DNA of 9,815 bases from assembly GCA_009930125.1 (NCBI GenBank), contig RZYZ01000072.1:1-9815 (forward strand). Reading direction: 5' to 3'. The notes beneath the pieces are model-generated. The model was given only the letters and a program-made list of their open reading frames with translations, had not been told where the DNA came from and searched no databases. Every line of letters begins with the position of its first letter. Position 1 is the stretch's first letter. Below, one piece after another: positions 7,380-9,815 of the stretch. A program made the translations under genes and the position numbers. This DNA comes from Clostridia bacterium. GTDB lineage: Bacteria > Bacillota > Clostridia > Clostridiales > Clostridiaceae.

Positions 7380-7928
7380 TTATTGTTTCCGTTTTTCTCT
7401 TCTGCTCTCAAATTCTTCTCTGGTTATAGCATAACATACATCATCCACCACCTGGCCATCATAAAGAGCGGATGCCATCCTCAGTGTTCCTTCCAGGGTG
7501 AATCCCGCTTTGACCAGCACTCTTTTTGAACGCTTGTTGAAGGGATAATGATAGGCGGAGATGATCTTCATGTCTAGTTCAGAAAACGCATACTGAAGAA
7601 GATGCTCCACCGCTTCGGTCATGAGCCCCTGCCCCCAGTACTCTTTGCCCATGGCGTAGCCCAGCATCAGCGCACCTTTGTAGTCTCTCTTTCTGTCTTC
7701 ATGAAGCCCCAGGGAACCGATGACTCTTTTATCCTCTTTGTGCTCCATGGCGAAAATGTCAGCGCTTTTCATGAAGCTTTCCAGTATTTCTTCTGATTCC
7801 TCCATGCTTTCGTGGGGCTTCCATCCTGCGGAAGGACCCACCTCCGGATCCTTTGCATAGTGATGGAAATCCGCAAGATCCTTCTCTTCAAACCTTCTCA
7901 GAATCAGCCTTTTCGTTTCAAGGACCAT
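7380..7928 (-). CDS. GNAT-family N-acetyltransferase (RimJ/RimL type)
   Basis: 182 residues, the usual length for RimJ/RimL-like acetyltransferases. It opens with LETKRLILRRFEEKDL (3-18), the family's N-terminal strand, and contains the acetyl-CoA pyrophosphate-binding segment around YWGQGLMTEAV (97-107), then YPFNKRSKRVLVKAGF (128-143), whose Asn131 and Ser134 are typical. Such enzymes transfer acetyl from acetyl-CoA to amino groups of proteins or small molecules; the acceptor cannot be predicted. The ATG at 7926-7928 follows GGTGGAG. The C-terminus is basic (RREKRKQ). It lies upstream of the oxidoreductase on the same strand, but a terminator-like hairpin separates them, so co-transcription is uncertain. 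Confidence 0.9.
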   Translation of the reverse strand: MVLETKRLILRRFEEKDLADFHHYAKDPEVGPSAGWKPHESMEESEEILESFMKSADIFAMEHKEDKRVIGSLGLHEDRKRDYKGALMLGYAMGKEYWGQGLMTEAVEHLLQYAFSELDMKIISAYHYPFNKRSKRVLVKAGFTLEGTLRMASALYDGQVVDDVCYAITREEFESRREKRKQ

Positions 7929-8028
7929 ATCTACTCCACCCCATTTCCATATCTTCTTATCTTTATCTTACCCCAATATGGCCCTGAATCATAGAAACGA
8001 TTCATTAACATTTTCCCTTGCACTATCC

Positions 8029-8042
8029 GTTACCATGGTAAC
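8029..8042. promoter_or_regulatory. Perfect 14-bp palindrome upstream of the cupin gene, candidate operator
   Basis: GTTACCATGGTAAC is a perfect palindrome. It ends 22 bases before the TATACT -10 box of the cupin promoter, at the edge of the expected -35 position. A dimeric regulator binding here would control the cupin gene and perhaps the divergent GNAT gene. Long perfect dyads of this form are common for dimeric helix-turn-helix regulators, but I cannot assign a family. Confidence 0.5.
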
Positions 8043-8064
8043 TTTCTTTTTTCTGCAGATGGCG

Positions 8065-8070
8065 TATACT
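8065..8070 (+). promoter_or_regulatory. Predicted -10 box of the cupin gene
   Basis: TATACT differs from consensus at one position and lies 35 bases before the chosen ATG. No good -35 is found at 16-18 bases (8042-8047 reads CTTTCT), which suggests an activator-dependent promoter or one controlled through the adjacent palindrome. Confidence 0.5.
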
Positions 8071-8104
8071 AAAAAAAATGTGTTCAAAAAGGAGCGTGCA
8101 AATA

Positions 8105-8431
8105 ATGATTGAAACCGTATATGATTATTCACTGGCCGATGACAAGAAGGTGGAAAAACTGCTGGACCACCCCGTGGCCATGATCAACCACATGGTATTT
8201 CCAAAGGGACAGGGACTGCCAGAGCATTTCTCCAACTCCAACGTCTATATGATCATTGTCCGCGGAACACTGACCATCCAGCTGGATGATCAGGAGCCCC
8301 ATGACTATGCCAGAGGACAGATGCTGAACATTCCCTACAAAGTGAAAATGAATGTAGGAAACAGCCATGATGAAGTGCTGGAGCTATTCGTCATCAAAGC
8401 ACCTACACCCGTAGAATACAAGGAAGACTAG
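8105..8431 (+). CDS. Small single-domain cupin protein with degenerate metal-binding motifs
   Basis: 108 residues from ATG at 8105, chosen because AAGGAG (8089-8094) precedes it by 10 bases; an in-frame ATG at 8078 has no ribosome site and lies too close to the -10 box. The fold is inferred from cupin motif 1 around LPEHFSNSNVYMIIVRG (38-54) and motif 2 around GQMLNIPYKVKMNVGN (71-86). Of the classical metal ligands only His41 is kept; the second His of HxH is Ser43, the Glu position is Val47 or Tyr48, and the motif 2 His position is Met82. Catalysis by a standard cupin metal centre is therefore unlikely; ligand binding is more plausible. It is a monocistronic, cytoplasmic gene, transcribed divergently from GNAT and convergently with pcm. 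Confidence 0.85.
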   Translation: MIETVYDYSLADDKKVEKLLDHPVAMINHMVFPKGQGLPEHFSNSNVYMIIVRGTLTIQLDDQEPHDYARGQMLNIPYKVKMNVGNSHDEVLELFVIKAPTPVEYKED

Positions 8432-8467
8432 AAATCAGATTCACTGTAACCAGACCTCCCCTCATAG

Positions 8468-8528
8468 AGAACCCTCCCGAAGAAGATCAAAAGCGCATGC
8501 TTTCTAATTCTTTGGGAGGGTTCTTTTT
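8468..8528 (+). terminator. Intrinsic terminator of the cupin gene
   Basis: AGAACCCTCCC (8468-8478) pairs perfectly with GGGAGGGTTCT (8514-8524) over 11 bp, followed by four more T on the plus strand. The 35-base loop holds a smaller hairpin, AAAGC/GCTTT around GCAT (8490-8503). The minus strand lacks a U-run after the stem, so it acts mainly for the cupin transcript. Its T-run touches the stop codon of the convergent pcm gene. Confidence 0.88.
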
Positions 8529-9121
8529 CACTCTTTCCTGTTCCATCCGTATTTCCCTTTCATCTCCACAAATCTCACCCATTCCACAGTCTCCACTTCC
8601 ACCGTTTCATCCTGGTTCTTTCTCACAAGCAGAAGCTCCTGCAGATTCTCCGGTCCCACCGGAATCAGCATCTTCCCGCCTCTCTTCAGCTGGTGAAGAA
8701 GCTCGTCCGGAATTTTCGAGGCGGCGGCGGTGACCATGATCCGGTCATAGGGTGCATGCTCTTTCCATCCGTCGCTTCCGTCACCGATTCTGTAGAAGAT
8801 ATTCCTGTATCCCATGGCATCCAGTCTTCTCCTGGCTTTTTCCGACAGCTCGGGTATCCGCTCCACGGTGTAGACCTCTTCTGAAAAGGCGGAAAGAAGC
8901 GCAGTCTGAAATCCTGAACCCGTTCCGATTTCCAGCACCCTGCACCTTTCACAAGGATCCAGCATATAGGTCATCATAAGCACCAGCGTAGGCTGGGAAA
9001 TGGTCTGTCCGAATCCGATGGGCAGCGGCTGATTCATTTCCGAGAGCTTTCTGTATTCACCTTCCAGAAATTGCGACCGGTCCAGAGAAAGAAAATAGGC
9101 TTCCAGTTTATCATAATCCAT
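8528..9121 (-). CDS. pcm: Protein-L-isoaspartate O-methyltransferase
   Basis: 197 residues, within the usual PCMT range of about 200-215. PLPIGFGQTISQP (32-44) is the family's substrate-side signature. VLEIGTGSG (62-70) is the SAM-binding motif I, with VYTVERIPEL (83-92) as the acidic motif that follows, GDGSDGW at 113-119, and a C-terminal beta region with KRGGKMLIPVG near 146-156. The enzyme uses S-adenosylmethionine to methylate isoaspartyl residues in aged proteins, allowing return to aspartate; it is cytosolic. The ATG at 9119-9121 follows an excellent AAGGAGGTG site. The gene has its own promoter and appears monocistronic. All key motifs look intact. Confidence 0.93.
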   Translation of the reverse strand: MDYDKLEAYFLSLDRSQFLEGEYRKLSEMNQPLPIGFGQTISQPTLVLMMTYMLDPCERCRVLEIGTGSGFQTALLSAFSEEVYTVERIPELSEKARRRLDAMGYRNIFYRIGDGSDGWKEHAPYDRIMVTAAASKIPDELLHQLKRGGKMLIPVGPENLQELLLVRKNQDETVEVETVEWVRFVEMKGKYGWNRKE

Positions 9122-9145
9122 ATGAACACCTCCTTCTTCCCCTTC

Positions 9146-9174
9146 AATATAATCTCAATTCCAATGAACCTCAA
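9146..9174 (-). promoter_or_regulatory. Predicted sigma-A promoter of pcm
   Basis: TTGAGG (9169-9174) and TATATT (9146-9151) lie on the minus strand with exact 17-base spacing, about 25 bases upstream of the pcm ATG. Both hexamers are close to consensus. The short leader contains only the ribosome site. Confidence 0.6.
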
Positions 9175-9190
9175 CATCTTTCACTCAAAG

Positions 9191-9233
9191 TTCAAAGAAT
9201 CTACACATCCGATTAGAATTCCGGTCTTATAAT
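9191..9233 (+). promoter_or_regulatory. Promoter region of the 57-residue small protein gene
   Basis: Two overlapping possibilities exist on the plus strand. TTCAAA (9191-9196) and TAGAAT (9214-9219) have 17-base spacing. Alternatively a perfect TATAAT at 9228-9233 lacks a recognisable -35. Either would serve the gene starting at 9267. Which is used cannot be decided from sequence. Confidence 0.45.
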
Positions 9234-9266
9234 AAAATCAGAATAGAAAATCTAAGGAGGAATACG

Positions 9267-9440
9267 ATGTCAGTGAACAAGAAAGAAGAAAAGAATCAAA
9301 AACCGGAATTTCATGAAGCACCAGAGTCCGGTACCATCCGGCAGGAAATAGACCCTTCTCAGCCAGAAGGCGCAGCGAAAGATGATGCGAAAAACGCACC
9401 TTCAGAAGCACCTGAATCCGGAACCATGAGAGAAAAATAG
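9267..9440 (+). CDS. Small hydrophilic protein (57 aa) with a repeated EAPESGT motif, function unknown
   Basis: I do not recognise this protein. The ATG is preceded by a consensus AAGGAGG site (9254-9260) 6 bases away and by a plausible promoter, and a strong terminator follows the TAG stop. The product is rich in Glu, Lys, Pro, Ser and Ala, slightly acidic, has no hydrophobic segment and is probably disordered and cytosolic. EAPESGT occurs twice, at residues 17-23 and 47-53, each continuing with Ile or Met and then Arg. Across the two copies the codons for APESGT differ only at synonymous third positions (CCA/CCT, GAG/GAA, GGT/GGA), which argues that the protein sequence is maintained. It is divergent from pcm and convergent with the helicase. 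No enzymatic role is suggested. Confidence 0.75.
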   Translation: MSVNKKEEKNQKPEFHEAPESGTIRQEIDPSQPEGAAKDDAKNAPSEAPESGTMREK

Positions 9441-9451
9441 ACGAGAACCAG

Positions 9452-9483
9452 AAAAAGGCATTCCCCAGGGGGATTGCCTTTTT
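9452..9483. terminator. Bidirectional intrinsic terminator between the small protein and helicase genes
   Basis: AAAAAGGCATTCCCC (9452-9466) pairs with GGGGATTGCCTTTTT (9469-9483) with a single T-T mismatch and a tight loop. The T-run at the right ends plus-strand transcripts of the small gene; the A-run at the left gives a T-run on the minus strand for the helicase. It lies 11 bases after the small gene's stop. Confidence 0.9.
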
Positions 9484-9500
9484 CTTCGTTCAGTTGCTCT

Positions 9501-9815
9501 TTATACTGCCTTATTCTTTTTTCCGTACTGATTCTTCTGTCCTCTGCTGCTGTCTCTTCTGGCAGCATTCTTTTCACTGGAACGCTTACCATATCCGCCC
9601 TGGCTGCTGCTCTTTTTGGCAGGCGCATATCTCTTCTCGGTGGTCTCTTCTTCCGGGAGGTCCATGAGCGGATAGCTGTGCTCCGCCACCACACCGATCT
9701 TCTTTCCGATGAGCTTCTCTATGTCTCTCAGGAGATGCTGCTCGGCAGAATCACAGAAGGACAGAGCGACTCCGCCAAGTCCGGCTCTACCTGTACGTCC
9801 GATACGGTGTACATA
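9501..9815 (-). CDS. DEAD-box RNA helicase, C-terminal part, cut by window edge
   Basis: The last 104 residues are visible, entering at the right edge with helicase motif VI, YVHRIGRTGRAG, whose arginines act in ATP hydrolysis. It continues through the end of the RecA-like domain 2 (SFCDSAEQHLLRDIEKLIGK and following). From about 50 residues before the stop comes a low-complexity tail rich in Lys, Arg, Gly, Ser, Gln and Asn, ending in KKNKAV. Such basic tails in CsdA/CshA/RhlE-like helicases give non-specific RNA binding. The enzyme should unwind RNA in ribosome assembly or mRNA decay. The DEAD motif and Walker A are outside the window, so subfamily is undecided. TAA is at 9501-9503 and a bidirectional terminator follows. 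Confidence 0.9.
   Translation of the reverse strand, partial: YVHRIGRTGRAGLGGVALSFCDSAEQHLLRDIEKLIGKKIGVVAEHSYPLMDLPEEETTEKRYAPAKKSSSQGGYGKRSSEKNAARRDSSRGQKNQYGKKNKAV

Noticed and set aside
7985..8004. Inverted repeat TGAATC...GATTCA in the cupin-GNAT gap
   Set aside because: Only 6 bp per arm with an 8-base centre and no clear link to promoter elements; could be chance.
8078..8104. Nine-codon N-terminal extension of the cupin gene from ATG 8078
   Set aside because: No ribosome site precedes it, it begins 8 bases after the -10 box, and the AAGGAG site lies inside it.
9359..9694. 111-codon minus-strand frame rich in Arg and Ser
   Set aside because: It is a shifted frame over the helicase's basic tail, the terminator and the small gene; the helicase frame carries motif VI and continues to TAA at 9501.

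Overview
The window looks like chromosomal DNA from a low-to-mid GC Gram-positive bacterium, most likely an anaerobic member of the Clostridia (Bacillota). The reasons are the consensus AGGAGG ribosome binding sites before nearly every gene, an OpuC-type compatible-solute importer, lipoproteins with short lipoboxes, short intrinsic terminators and compact operons. The genus assignment is inference. No rRNA, tRNA, IS element, phage gene or CRISPR array was seen.

Region 1 (about 1-3914, minus strand) is one operon. From its promoter near 3886-3914 it reads: ABC ATPase with two CBS domains, permease, permease, lipoprotein substrate-binding protein, and an Aes-type alpha/beta hydrolase that runs off the left edge. 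The first four form a complete quaternary-amine (glycine betaine/carnitine/choline type) importer. The esterase follows the binding protein by only 9 bases, which is not part of the standard operon. A near-perfect dyad overlaps the -35 box of the promoter.

Region 2 (about 4051-7928, minus strand) holds a GNAT acetyltransferase, a small molybdopterin-oxidoreductase-fold lipoprotein and an AAA_32-type Lon-like protease. The last two are tightly coupled: the protease's ribosome binding site lies inside the last codons of the oxidoreductase. The RNA between GNAT and the oxidoreductase can fold into two mutually exclusive hairpins, one of them a credible terminator, so it may be an attenuator. A strong terminator follows the protease.

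Region 3 (about 8029-8528, plus strand) is a single cupin gene with its own promoter. A perfect 14-bp palindrome lies at the edge of the -35 position, and a large terminator follows whose U-tract meets the stop codon of the convergent pcm gene.

Region 4 (8528-9815) holds pcm (minus), then a short plus-strand gene for a 57-residue hydrophilic protein with an internal repeat, a bidirectional terminator, and the C-terminal part of a DEAD-box RNA helicase (minus).

Common themes are osmotic stress and protein or RNA upkeep: solute import, Lon-type proteolysis, isoaspartate repair and RNA helicase. Apart from the opu operon and the oxidoreductase-protease pair, these are separate transcription units. 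The least-explained items are the putative attenuator, the repeat-bearing small protein and the esterase in the importer operon. I do not see evidence for a new multi-gene defence or mobile system.
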